DNA of 64,000 nt, taken from Prostheceraeus crozeri. Taxonomy: Eukaryota > Platyhelminthes > Polycladida > Euryleptidae. Made by a program: the position numbers and the translations under genes. Positions 32,670 through 44,439 of this stretch are shown one piece after another (positions within the stretch are counted from its first letter, which is position 1; each line of letters starts with the position of its first letter). Under the pieces are notes generated by a model that was not told the origin of the DNA, searched no databases, and worked only from the letters and a program-made list of their open reading frames with translations. The stretch covers positions 496,001 through 560,000 of the forward strand of contig CAJQUW010010302.1 of assembly GCA_907163375.1 (NCBI GenBank), written 5' to 3'.

Positions 32670-35600
32670 AAACTTTCTAATGCTGTGGTGAACACTGTTT
32701 TCATATAACATTCTAAACTCTCAGTCTCACTGCAGTAGAAAACTGCTTTTAGTAAACCTGATGAAGCTAATCTAACAGTCATGAAGTTTGAATTTTCTAA
32801 TAAGGGAACATTTGGCAACTGTCTCCAATAAAACTTTCTAACACTGTGAAAGTAAGTTACAAGACAATCTACACTGTGCAGTAAAACCTTTTAGATAAAA
32901 CTTTCTAGTGCTGTGAAAGTAAGTTGCAAGACAATCTACACTGTGCAGTAAAACCTTTTCGATAAAACTTTCTAGTGCTGCTGTGAGTTCGGTCAGTCAT
33001 ACAACTTCAATGATCAAACTTTACTTTTACAAGCGTGCGTCGCAGTAAAACTAGTTGACTACACTAGCGCTTACATTTTATGACACTTGTGTTTCATAAA
33101 ACGTCATGATCAAACTTTCTAACTATACATCAACCTGTGTTGCAGTAAAACTTTTACAAACCATGATACACTTTCTGACGACACTCACGAATAAACGTCA
33201 TGATCAAACTTTATTTTCTCAAACGTGTGTCATAGTAAAACTATTTGACTACACTAACTTTGCAAACCATGATATACTTTCTGACTAGACTTACGAATAC
33301 AACTTCAATAATCAAACTTTCTAACTATACATCAACCTGTGTTGCAGTAAAACCTTTGTACAACATGATAAAGTTTATGACTAGACTTATGAATACAAAT
33401 TCAATGATCAAACTTTCTAACTATAAATCAACCTGTGTTGCAGTAAAACCTTTGTACAACATGATGAAGTTTCTGACTACACTAACTTTGCTTTTACAAA
33501 CCATGATATAGTTTCTGACTAGACTTACGAATAAAACGTTGATGATCAAACTTTCTAACTATACATCAACCTGTGTTGCAATAAAACTTTTGTACAACAT
33601 GATAAAGTTTTTGACTACACTGACAAGAGCTTGTTCACTAGCGAAGAGAGAAGTCTGTGATGTGTTGCGTGTGGCGCATGAATGTCCTCTCGTTTCATCT
33701 CTTCATCATTTCGTCTCCGTGATAGAGACATTTCTTAAAAGAACTGATGGTTCATTCTCCCATGGTTGGCCAACTGTCGGGAGACAAGTGCAATGGAGAT
33801 TTTATGAGGTAACCTGTGGCAGATAGCTAAATGTCGCCCTGGCGGTCAGAGTACAACGTTCAGACTAAAGGCAACCACTTGCAAACATGACGCAGAGAGG
33901 TTTCACAAGGATTACCATTGCCCACGTCCCGTGCAGTACTCATCGCTACGGACTTCACCGCTGTCTCGAAAGAACGCCCACACACAGGAAGTATGACACC
34001 GAAAATCTCCGTGACTTGCACCGTCCATGACTTGATCGCCAGACATGAAAAGCGATGGAGTTGGTAATAGGAAGCAAGTCGTTGCTTTGATCAGCTTGAT
34101 AGCAAGCCGTAGAAAGCTTGATTCACCAGCGTTTTGCAATGGAGATGTTTAGAGGCCACCCATGACAAGGTAGCTAAGACTCAACCGATTGGCGTTCAAA
34201 GTGCTACGTTGAGAACTGTGTCAAATGCCCAACATGAGACATGAGTTGCCCCAGCGGTTTCGGTCTAAACTATGACACACTCCCTTGCCACACTTATCAC
34301 TACGGCATCATCCACCGTCCCGAAGAAACACCCTGTCAGTGGAATATTACAGCAAAACTCTCCGTGTCTTGCTCGCTTTCAGTGAAAAGCTGCTTGTATC
34401 ATGAGAAGACTGGCTCAGACATCATTAAAATCGAAAACCTCCAAAACTAGTGAATTTAAATTTTTCAACTTTTTAGCACTACTTATGACATTTTATAAGT
34501 AATCTATCACTTAGGGCAGGTCAATAGCGACCGAACCTTTCTTGAATCAAGTCAAACGGACTTGTAGAAGCAAAGTTACAAGCCTTTAAAGTTTTGGAGT
34601 CTTCTATGGCCTGGAGACGAAGGCCATCTCCTGGCGAACCTCTAAGTCTGACGCCTTAGCTGACTTCAGCAATGAAATTTTCTAAGTCGGTTTCTTACAG
34701 AAGCCCGGTTTTTCAGATTTCCAATGCTATCAGCGGAGCTCCGGAGTTCACCTACTCCAACCCAGTCGGGAGGAGAACTGATTTCCACAAGCAGAGTTTC
34801 CACATATAGTTTGTGGCGATCAGCTGATGACGTAATACCCATCATCGAAAAACTTAAAACCCGTCTATCTCCGGTTCTAGTGCTCCGATTGAGCTGGAAA
34901 TTCTCCAAATCCATGTAGAATTTGACGCTGAATCCGAATCTGTCCTCCATTTTCCCATCCGATGCTTCGTTTTGGCTCTACAGCTCACAGCCATCGCAAA
35001 AATTCTAACTCGTTTTTCGGAAAAATGATGAAATTTTTTCTCTCCGATGGCTTTCAAATTTACCATGACGATGCAGAATTTGATGCTAATTCCAAATCTG
35101 GTCTTTGTTTTCCCGTCCGAGGCTTGCTTCACCCGCTAGAGCGATTTTCATAAAAATTCCAATTGTGTCGTTTTTCGCCAATGTCCCTGATTTTAATTAA
35201 CGTCTCACCTCTAAACGAAGGCAGATACGAACAATCCATGTTTTCCACTGAATTTGTCTCACTTTTAGCTTTCAAACGAGCTATGGCACGACTTTCTGCC
35301 ATCTCTCACACCAAAGTTGGAAGTTTGACGGGAGGGGGGGGGGACGTCTTCAAAACTTTTTCTCTCCGATGTCGCTGGAAACATCCTTCCTAACCCAACA
35401 TTTCACGTAGAGTCCGAACCTGGCCCCCGTTTTCCCATCCGAGGTCTCCTTCATGTCGAAAAATGGACTTTCTCATCCCAAAACATCCAAAACCCGCCCT
35501 TTTTCAACTCTGACGTTTTCCTGCCATTTTCCTCCCTCAAGCCAAGAAAATTAGTCCAAACTGAGCTTTCCACTGCATTTTTCTCGCTTTTAGCTTTCAA

Positions 35601-36549
35601 ACGAGCTATCACACGACTTTCTACGATTTCTCACACCGAAGTTGGAAGTTCGGCAGGAGGGGGGGGGGGTCAGAACTTTTTTCTCCGATTCAGTTGGGAA
35701 GAAGTTACTAAACCTAACTTTGGCCAAAACATCCGAATTTTCACTCCGTTTTCCCATCCGAGACCTCCTTCCTGTCGAAAAATGGACTTTCTCATCCCAA
35801 AACGACCAAAACCTGCCTTTTCCAACTCTGACGTTTTCCTGCCATTTTCCTCCCTCAAACCAGGAAAAGTGGTCCAAACTGAGCTTTTCACTGCATTTTT
35901 CTCACTCCCAGCTTTCAAACGAGCTATGGCACGACTTTCTACCATCTCTCATACCAAAGTTGGAAGTTTGACGGGAGGGGGGGGGACGTCTTCAAAACTT
36001 TTTCTCTCCGATGTCGCTGGAAACATCCTTCCTAACCCAACATTTCACGTAGAGTCCGAACCTGGCCCCCGTTTTCCCATCCGAGGTCTCCTTCATGTCG
36101 AAAAATGGACTTTCTCATCCCAAAACATCCAAAACCCGCCCTTTTCCAACTCTGCCGCTCCACCCCTTGCCTCTCAGGAAAACTCCTCCTGCCTTCCTTC
36201 CCCATCCAACATTTCACGTAGATTCCAAATCCAAACTCCACTTTCACATCCGAACCCTCCTTCATGACGATTTCCAACTTTTCTCATCCCAAACACCACC
36301 AACACCCACCCTTTTCTCACTCTATCCTTCCCACATTCCACTTCTTCTCCCTTCCTACCCTTTGCTGGAAAACTCCTTCCTTCCAGAGGGGGGTAGGGAC
36401 CTGTCTCTTCCTCTCGGACCCATCCTTCCATCACATCCTTGGCAAACTCTCTTCCTTCCTTCCAGAGGGGGGGCTGAGTCAGCATGATGACTCATCGATG
36501 ACTCATCACTGCACCGCACTGTCTTTGAATTTGCCACGGGCTTACTACT
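32670..36549 (-). repeat. Polinton right terminal inverted repeat
   Basis: Inverted copy of 17244-20373, but about 750 bp longer. Most of the excess is a tandem triplication with a period of about 320 bp (units beginning near 35316, 35641 and 35959, each with GTTGGAAGTTTG/CGG, a G run and CGAAAAATGGACTTTCTCAT); the left arm has one copy. Otherwise the arms are nearly the same, including the short frame at 34241-34450 and the array at about 32820-33620. Confidence 0.92.
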
Positions 36550-36978
36550 GCAACTCATTTGAATAGTTTTTAGGTTTTTGTCCCCACATTGGAGATCGAT
36601 TCTTTCTACTACCAGATGTTGACACAAACGATCTGAAAATCTCTACTCTGCCTTCGTAGATATCACCAACAAAGCAACAATGGAGACAGTGGGATACAAG
36701 AAAAGGAGACAAGTAGATGGTGTTCCTAAAGATGTGGAAAAGAAATGTGAGCTAGGAAGAGAGGCTAGAAGGTAGCTACTTGAGGATCCAACGTGTGAGG
36801 AGAAGAGAGTGTTGATTATAAGAGACTGAACCTGGAAGTGAAAACTGAACTCAAAGACCAGAAAAATAAGACTTTAGAATAGAAGATTGAACAACTGAAA
36901 GAAACATTTTAGCAGAACAAGTCCCACGACCTCTTTCACAATACCAGAGAGCTTGAGGGTAAACCCTTTAAGCATTAA

Positions 36979-38780
36979 CACTAGACTGCATGACATTTTT
37001 TATCCATTTTTACTTGTCATGGATCTCTGAGACCCAAACCCCTTGTAGGATGTCTTAGCTGTTTCAATGCATATAATATATCACGGATGTAACCTGATGA
37101 ACAAACAGCAAAATATGCTGTATGGAAATAAAAACTGATCAAGGTTGTAATAAAATAATACATGTATCTACACATTTACATCCAGGCAAACAAGCTACAT
37201 ATTTTGAATTTTGCATTAAACAACGAATGTAGTGTTTTTATATTTGTTTTCGAAACATGAAGCGCTCAGCAAGGATCACATCTGAAATGGAAATCTTGCA
37301 GATACAACAGAAGTATTTGGTTTTTCGGTCAACCTTTGCTTTCCAACATTCAGAGCATCTACTTCGATTGGCAGAAGAGAGAATTATTGCAGTATCGGAC
37401 TACATGCTGATCTGTCTCGGCGTTTGACGTCTCAAATTTCGGTAATCAGCAGAAAAACGTGTTCCCAATGAAATAGGAAATAGCATGCACCGATGCCGAG
37501 ATCACGTCTTCTCTTCAAACTTTGGAAATACTTCATTATAAAGCGCGAAAACATTTGGAGAGGTAATATCTAGCAAGTTGCAGAAAAGAGTGACGTGCTA
37601 ACTTTTAGACTTGTATTTCACTGAGTAATTTCCAAACAACCTGTCCATCAAGTGCACTCCACGTCCACCCTTCGTTTGGCTATAAAAGTGGGACAACATT
37701 TGGTATTTTTGTTCGGATGTGATTCTTGAATTGATATGGACATGAAAGCTGATGACGAGAACATCACAGCCTTGTTTATTTTCGCCTTGTAGGAAAGAGG
37801 TGAATTTGATTTTGGCATTTGGAAACAGAAATTTATTTGAGTAAAATTCTCTGCCTCGGTGATTTCTCACTTCCTTTGTTATTTACTCCTCCATGCCTTT
37901 ATGGTGCCCAACACTGTGAGATTACGCTTCTTCAATTCTCTAGCTAAAGATACACTCGTGAAGAAGTCATCTGTGGTGACATTTCTTCCTGATGGGACGG
38001 ATAGAGTGGCTTGTAGTACAGCATGTTCTCCCAAACTACGATCAGCAAGATTATTTACAGAGTCCTTTCCGGTATGCATATAAGAAACATAATAAGCTTC
38101 AGAATCAGCGAGAGTCCTAAAGTCGAGTCTGTACTTTGCCGGTTTGCTGGCATTTACTGGATGTATTGGCACCGCTCTTTGAAAGGATATAATTCTCCAC
38201 TCCATCCACGGCTACGCATTCTCGATATTTGTAACATTTTGGCTGTTGATAACAATACCATCGATGAGCAAACGAATAGCCGCAAGTCGATGTAGCTTTT
38301 TATACAAGAGAAAAACAAACTAGGGGTGCAGAGGCATACTTTTGCAACCCCTTCCCAGGCCTATAATTCAAAAGTCAGTGAATGTAGAATTACTGGAATA
38401 CCGTGGAATACCGAGTTATTGCCCTTGCAGATGCCGGCCAGCCGGGCGTTGAGTCATAGTCTGCTCACATGAATGTTTTCAATAATTTTGTAGTCGTTTG
38501 CGTGAATCCAGTTATGAATATTGAATCATTTGTAAATATAACTGTATGAGTTTGGGTCTCTGAGTTGGGTCTCTCATCCATGCAGTGACGGAGAAAGGCC
38601 TGAAAACAATATTCTACATAAATAAATCGATCAACTCATTGATGGTTGGAAAGGTATAGCCAAATGAGACAGAATGAGAAAAAAGTCATGAAATTAGAAA
38701 GTATTCGATAAAAGACTTTGGAAATAGCGCACGTTTACATCTTGTGTTAGGTCTCACAGACCCAATCATTCAGTCTAGGG
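36979..38780 (-). mobile_element. piggyBac-type DNA transposon, 1.8 kb, in the LINE
   Basis: The target TTAA is duplicated at both ends (36975-36978, 38781-38784). The inverted ends read CACTAGACTGCATGA and CCCTAGACTGAATGA, close to the CCCTAGA start of classical piggyBac. It encodes a partial transposase on the minus strand. At 1.8 kb it is shorter than a full element and lacks much of the N-terminal coding region. Confidence 0.92.
37255..38205 (-). pseudogene. piggyBac transposase, C-terminal two-thirds, broken
   Basis: Reads right to left: KPAKYRLDFRTLADSEAYYV and HTGKDS (38030-38140), VTTDDFFTSVSLARELKKRN with the second catalytic Asp, and LTVLGTIKAWR (37879-37970). In the next frame come QTKGGRGVHLMDRLFGNYSV, a version of the usual GGVDxxDQ in which the catalytic first Asp is replaced (37620-37690), and finally a Cys-rich tail CSECWKAKVDRKTKYFCCIC near 37280-37360. 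The part holding the first catalytic Asp is not visible. Frame changes and the active-site change make it inactive. Confidence 0.85.
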
Positions 38781-39685
38781 TTAAATGCAGCGAAGGACAC
38801 ACAAGGGAACACACATACGCTTCAAGAGGAAGTTCTCTCGGTGGAAAGAACACTTTCAGACACATCTGAATACAGCTTTTCCTCATGATCCAAATACTCT
38901 AAATGATATCCCTGATCCCCATCCAACGTCTACCGAATCTGGCCTAATCAACAGGAACAAAATTGAAAAAGCTATTAGAAATTTGAAACAGTTCAAAGCA
39001 CTCGGAATAGACACAGTAACAGCAGAAGTATTAAAGGCAGGTGGCAAGCCTCTGCTGGGTGGAGGAAAATGCTATTGAAAATGATGGGAGCTATTGGATT
39101 TGATCCAAAAATAGTCAGAATAATGGAATCCATGTAAACGGAAACCGAAAGTGCAGTACTTATAGATGAACATTTGTCAGATTAGCTCAAAGTTGATTTA
39201 GGAGTCAGAAAAGGCTGCCTACTCTCTCTCTCTCTCTCTCCTACCCTATTCAATGTTTTCTTACAATTTGTGATGACAGAAGTAAGATCCCTAGACTCTT
39301 CCCTCAGCCTACTTAGCTCTTTTTTTCAACATCCGCTATGCTGATGATACTACTCTAATCTCAGCAATTGTCGACAAATAAAAGCTGGCTACAACAGAAT
39401 TAGAAAATTCATGTAAAAAGTGGGGCATGAAGATCAACGTCGACAAATACACAGTTACGCGTATGTCACCCAGCAATGATCACATCCTGGCATCTCGCAT
39501 CCCAGCATGATCGAAAGCGTGGGCGAATTTCCCTTCCTGGGCAGCGTTGTCCCTGATTCCTTGTCTGACATCATAGATAGGACACTTCTAGTATCCCAAG
39601 CTTTTGGCCGTCTGCGAAAATCAATTTGGGACGAGCGTCGTATCAGCCGTATACCTAAGATCAGACTGTACAAAGCCCTCATAAT

Positions 39686-40504
39686 CAGGGCCAGGCGGAT
39701 TCCGCGGCACAAAATTCCAAATTCCGAGGCACGATACGTTAAATTCCGCTAAATTCCGCTCGAAAAATTATTCCATATATCATGACATCTTATCGAAAAA
39801 CAAGACCACTTTTGAATAGTAATTCATATATTCTGAGTCGACTGGTGAAGTCCGTTTTCTGTTCCAAGGACGTTCACCATTCAAAATCCGAGTATGTACA
39901 CACCGCTCGAAAAAATTATTCCACTTTACTGACGATTTATATAAAAAGGCTATTATTAAAGATAAACAGAAGGCAATTTTCAAGCATATAACGAATTTTA
40001 TTGACTACGCAAGTTATGTAAACATAATGTGTCTAAAATCGAAGCGTCTAAAAAACTATTGTAATAGGCATACATTAAACCAGAGGCGTTTTCGTCGCTA
40101 TGAGACTGTCGTAGCGGAGAAAAGATATTGTTGTAGCAGGAGAAGTTTCGTTCCACCTCAGCTGAACTGATCTTCATCCAAATACAGTCCAGAGCCAAGT
40201 TGGACAGCAAGGGAAGTTCACCTGAATGGCTACGCCACCAAATATCCAACTGCATTTCAGGATATCCTTCTTCTGGGTGAAGCCGCAGACAGAGTGCTGT
40301 GTAGTTGGCCCACTCATTCAACAAGGCGCTCGATGGATCGTCGAGACCTGGTATCGAAGAATAATCGACGATGACGATTCCGCACATTTCCGCTTATAAC
40401 TGATTATTCCGCATATTTCCGCACGAAATTGTATTTTCCGCAATTACCGCTCGAAATAGGAGATTCCGCGGGTTACCGCGGCGCGCGGAATCCGCCTGGT
40501 CCTG
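39686..40504 (-). mobile_element. hAT-type DNA transposon, 819 bp, in the LINE
   Basis: Ends CAGGGCCAGGCGGATTCCGC and, inverted, CAGGACCAGGCGGATTCCGC; the 8-bp target CTCATAAT lies outside each (39678-39685, 40505-40512). Minus-strand frame 39998-40387 holds the hAT dimerisation domain: DIWWRSHSGELPLLSNLALD, SSAEVERNFSCYNNIFSPLR. The rest of the transposase is absent, so this is an internally deleted, non-autonomous copy. Inner copies of the end palindrome (ATTCCGCTCGAAAAATTATT and relatives) repeat near 39740 and 40390-40470. Confidence 0.92.
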
Positions 40505-40984
40505 CTCATAATGCCTCTAATCATCTACGCATGCGAGACATGGACACTGAAAAGTGAAATGAAAAGAAAACTGGAGGTTTTCGAAATGAGGTGTCTACGT
40601 GCCATCTGTGGAACTAGCATCCGAGAGACCGTATTACTGCCGTAGACTGCTGCCTTACCGCCTTAAGTCGGGTGCGGCCTTCTTTCAGCTCTTCTTTTGA
40701 AGAAGCCTAGATCGCCGTGTCATCTGCATATGTACGTATGTTGCAACATGTAAGCACCGTCAAAAAGCAAAACAAGTATGAATTGAAGAAAAGTGTAGAA
40801 ACTGTGAATCACACTTTCGTTGAGGCAGTTCCAGCCCTCTGTTCAGAGTAGTCAAAGACCTCTCTAACTCTCGAATGGTGAACATAGCGATAGCAATGAA
40901 CAACCAAGGCGAAGGAGTGTCGTAGTGACTAAATGAATGTTGCATAGAACTCGGAAGCACATGGACTTATGTACATAAGCAAAT

Positions 40985-41765
40985 GAGATTTTGAGATGCT
41001 TGATCATCCGAAAATTGCAAGACTGCATATTCTGAAACGTCTAAAAATGTATCTGAATGAGAAAGAACTTATGTTAATATACAATGCAACGTTTTTGTCA
41101 ATATTGGAATATACGTGATGATGCTTTACTTGTCGGAATGATCAAGAAATGCTCAGAGAAAATCGAGACGGTGCGTCGATGTGCTCATCGAATGATCTGT
41201 GGTGCTGACTACCAATGTGACCATTTAATGCCAATCAACTTAAGAAGTAACGCTTCCGCATTAAAGATCTTTCACGAAATACATGATACGAGAAATCTGT
41301 TAGGCCTCAGCCACACTGAAAGCAAAGCAAGCACGAGCGTCTCGATCAAACGTATGTCTCTAAGCTATCAATCGCTCTCGTTTGCTTTGCTCGCAGTGTG
41401 GCAGTCTACAACTGCTGTAATGATGACTTTATATTTGCTGCAAAATGCTTTGCTCGGAAACGCTTGGAAAAGCTTGCAGTGTGGATGAGGCCTTAAACAC
41501 ACTTATACCAATAAAACTGCAACGATCGCGTCATAGTGAAATGCTACTTGCACCTATCTGTCGCACGCACGCACGCACGCTCGACAGTCATCCTTCACTA
41601 TTGTATACAATCGACGTATTAATGTGTAAACTACTGTAGACATAATTATGAATATGACGATTTTATGACTGACTTGCCGATATTACTTTTGGGTATATGT
41701 ATTCGACAATATGTAAATGATTGATTTTCATTATCTTGAATAAACGAATCTCTCTCTCTCTCTCA
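40985..41765 (+). pseudogene. LINE 3' fragment with AATAAA and CT tail
   Basis: The C-terminal tail of a CR1-like LINE: LHILKRLKMYLNEKELMLIY and FLSILEYT just before 41120, then SEKIETVRRCAHRMICGADY (41155-41215) and LKIFHEIHDTRNLL (to 41300). It is interrupted by a 190-bp miniature element. The 3' untranslated part follows to AATAAACGAATCTCTCTCTC (about 41743-41765), a poly(A)-signal-like word and a CT tail. Also contains a GCAC tandem run near 41563-41580. Confidence 0.75.
41303..41492. mobile_element. PIF/Harbinger-type miniature element, 190 bp
   Basis: Inverted ends GGCCTCAGCCACACTG and GGCCTCATCCACACTG; the 3-bp target TTA is duplicated (41300-41302, 41493-41495). A further inverted pair inside (AAAGCAAAGCAAGCACGAGCG and its near complement at about 41370-41400) makes it fold strongly. 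TTA/TAA duplications and GG-starting ends are typical of Harbinger-mobilised elements. It splits the LINE tail. Confidence 0.85.
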
Positions 41766-41789
41766 AAGACGAGTGAAGTTGTGGGATTT

Positions 41790-41950
41790 TGCGATGGGAT
41801 TTTGGGATGTTTGACCGTAACTCGCAAGACGGTTGGAAGCATAGCTTGAGAACTGTCGTTTTACTGATGCTGGATGACAATCTACAAATTGGAAATAACA
41901 AGAAGCTCGTCCACGAATTTAGGAAGAGAACGTCAGCAACTCTCGGTCTA
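41790..41950. repeat. Dispersed repeat A, copy 2
   Basis: Homologous to 5822-5975 in the same orientation (GGGATGTTTGACCGTAACTC, GACGGTTGGAAG, GATGACAATCTACAAATTGG, AAGAAGCTCGTCCACGAATT). Class unknown. Confidence 0.7.
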
Positions 41951-42741
41951 TAGGTCTACCTGCAGTCTTTTGACAACAATATCCTACTCATAGAGATCAG
42001 ATAGCTATGCTATTGTCCTTTCATGTCTAGAGAGGACAATAGATGATAGGATGGCACCAATCTGAACTCTGATAGCGGGTCTAGTTCAGGACCTCTATGT
42101 CTTTAATTTGAGATAGCTTCTGATGTAAATGCCGTATAACCAACATTTTTCACGCAGAATAAGATCCAAATGAGATGCGTCACCTGTTTGAATATGAATG
42201 AAATTGGAGTGTTAACAAAGCCTGTAGACGACATGAAAGAAAATTATAAAAATTGGTCTTGTGACCACAAACGTGCGAGACACACTCCTATGATTCAGGT
42301 TTCCAATCTTTGCATGATTGATCTTCATGATCCATTGAAAACGATCCTGAGCAGAGTGATATTCCAGCAAGCTTCCAGACGATTCTACGGGCGATTTTGT
42401 GACGATATTGGACGACCATGTCATTGACTTAAAATGAATTATCTTTCATGTTATTAAGACATCAGTCTCATTCTATAAAACATCCACTTGTTTGCCAGTT
42501 TATCAAGAATTTTCTGTTCTATTTGGTAGACTTTTCGTGACTTATCGTGTACAATTATCACTGCCTTTACAATAATCTCAGGCACAATTCATTGATACGA
42601 TGATGTAACGTCAATGAAAGATATTGCAAATTGTTGTTGGATACGTCCTATGTAGGCAATCATCAAGTAATGAAAGTTTTCCTTCTGATAAATTCACAGG
42701 CAGGATTGCAAACTATAAACACGGAATGACACATTCACAAA

Positions 42742-42956
42742 TGAAGCCTGCCTTATACTTTCTCCGTTTTTTGAATGGAGACGTCTCCGGGAATAATTTA
42801 GCAAAATACGGATAAGCTATAAACATGCATCGTATTTCATAGTCTCCGTTTCCTAAAAGAATTTCCGCAGACTTGTGAGTCTTCCGTAAAACGGATGTGT
42901 CTGCGTTTTCTGGAGCTATCTCCGTTCTCAATACGGAGGAAGTATAAACCAGCCCT
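42742..42956. mobile_element. Miniature inverted-repeat element, about 215 bp
   Basis: The left end GCCTGCCTTATACTTTCTCC and the right end (inverted) GGCTGGTTTATACTTCCTCC continue to pair loosely for about 45 bp (CCGT..GAACGGAGA..CTCC). CTCCGT words recur inside. No target duplication was clear. Superfamily not assigned. Confidence 0.6.
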
Positions 42957-44439
42957 AACTCTGCTTTCAATTCATTTTGTCTCCGTCATAAATACATGTT
43001 GAAGATATTTCATGTCCGCTCTAGATAACATTGATATCTGACAATCCGACCTCAATGATCCTGATCGAATTACTTTAATTTTTATGTGCAGTTAACCACA
43101 GAAATTCGACTTTTCGCTTTGTTTAAGTTTGGTAAGACCACAGAATTAGACAGATCTACTCTTCCTCTGTTTGACTAGAAAGGAAACATTGGAACATGCA
43201 ACGTTAATGAAATGGCACAATCTCCTGACTAAATATCATAGCAATCGAACAATGAGTAGCCAGTTCAACATTAAACACGCCAAATTGTGCAAAGTTTCAG
43301 TGACTGTTATCAACCGGATCACACAGCAAAGAGACACAGTCGATGTCAAGTTCGACAGAGAAGTTTGTGAACATTTTTTCGTGCTCCTGCCAACTTTTTT
43401 AATAATGATCAGAGAGGCCCCACATTATCGAGAACACTTTTGCGCAATGATCTGAATTCTTCAAATCTGAAGGAATCGTGGTGATCGGAGCATTTTAAAG
43501 GAATTTAGAGCAATCCGCAAGCGACGCACGACGATTTTTCCTATCTCTGTAAGGTATTAAAAATTTCTTTTTGCCCACTTAGTAAGTTCCTGCATGTGCC
43601 ATCTGTTTGAATCAGTTAGCACTTCTAGCAAAGTGATACGCTTAAACTATCTAATTCTGTGGGTGAGACAGCTATTTGGTGAAGGTAATATTTAAAGGCA
43701 ACACCACGAGCGATTACACGAGCGCGAGTTTAATCGAGAGTGGTGCGACCGAATTGCCGCCCCAATTTTCTGCCAAACTGACATTACTTCCTCGATGTAT
43801 GAGCTGTATCAAACACAGATATCAGACCGAGTGACCAATGATTTCTGAAATCGTTTCTAAACTATCGACAGGTAATTTAATTGTAATTGGTTTGTCGGTT
43901 TGTCATAGAGTCATAGCGCTCAATTAGAAATCCATGACTAAGGTAGGAAGCGTTATTTGTCAGCTTACCCGAATGTTCTCTATCTCTCTGCTGTGCTTTC
44001 TATTCTTTTTGTAGTTAACTTCATGAGCAACTTTCAGTTGCTATTTCTATGATGAAAAAAATGGACTTCTATGACATACATGTAAAATGATCAAAGCCTT
44101 TAAATGTTATCTCTCTAGACATCGCAATCCAAGAACTTTAATGCTTGGATGTCAGCAGTTCAAGCGAATACGCTATGTATCAGGGAACAAAGTTAAAAGA
44201 CCTCTGTGTTTGAAACTCATTCATTTTTGGATCTAATTGTTGAAGCATAGAGTTTCTGCAGTTGTTTCACTCTGAGTGTGTATAAGCATGCACAGTTGTC
44301 GATTTCATTGCTGAACAGTGCAATTAGAATTCTCTTGCTCCACGGCTGATGCGATTTCGATGTCACTTGCATGAACGGTTATCAACTTGCGAAGAAATGA
44401 AATGAATCCGTATTTAACGGTTGATGACATACTGCGTCC
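42957..44439. other. No gene supported
   Basis: A 94-residue open frame at 43171-43455 has no recognised domain. A 16-bp inverted pair (CCACAGAATTAGA.AG at about 43138 and 43648-43663) might bound a small element, but there is no target duplication and no further pairing. Confidence 0.4.

Larger units (their letters stand above)
17244..36549. mobile_element. Polinton/Maverick fossil, 19.3 kb, with very long inverted ends
   Basis: Self-synthesising virus-like DNA transposon, treated as a fossil. Start and end are exact: the inverted ends begin AGTAGTAAGCCCG and its complement, and the 6-bp target GCAACT is repeated outside both (17238-17243, 36550-36555). A 5'-AG terminus and a 6-bp duplication are hallmarks of Polintons. 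The arms are about 3.1 kb (left) and 3.9 kb (right), longer than is usual for the family. The 12.3-kb interior holds a protein-primed type B DNA polymerase region (minus strand), zinc-finger and spliced-looking blocks before it, and short unassigned frames. Integrase, ATPase, protease and capsid genes are not recognised. It is broken: a LINE sits in the polymerase and there are about half a dozen further breaks. The arms remain nearly identical, so it is moderately young or its ends have been homogenised. Confidence 0.93.
36565..40625 (+). pseudogene. LINE with endonuclease and RT remnants (craniofacial development protein 2-like type), carrying two DNA transposons
   Basis: Degenerate plus-strand non-LTR element. 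The connector after the endonuclease is recognisable near 36610-36970 (FVDITNKATMETVGYKKRRQ, CELGREARR, LLEDPT, HNTRELEGKPF). After a piggyBac insertion it resumes as FSRWKEHFQTHLN, IEKAIRNLKQFKALGIDTVT, AEVLKAGG (38785-39078), LGVRKGCLLS with a CT-dinucleotide expansion before PTLFNVFL, IRYADDTTLIS near 39340, and KKWGMKINVDK near 39415. After a hAT insertion come ACETWTLKSEMKRKLEVFEM and RCLRAICGTSIRET (about 40525-40625). Stops and frameshifts are many. Its 5' part is cut near the Polinton boundary. Such sequences are often mis-annotated as a host protein. Confidence 0.82.

Noticed and set aside
36610-40625. Host gene similar to craniofacial development protein 2
   Set aside because: That name is often attached to LINE endonuclease sequences; RT motifs follow in order, so this is a retrotransposon relic.
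43137-43663. Transposon bounded by CCACAGAATTAGA inverted words
   Set aside because: Pairing stops after 16 bases and no target duplication is visible; a 94-codon frame inside has no recognised domain.
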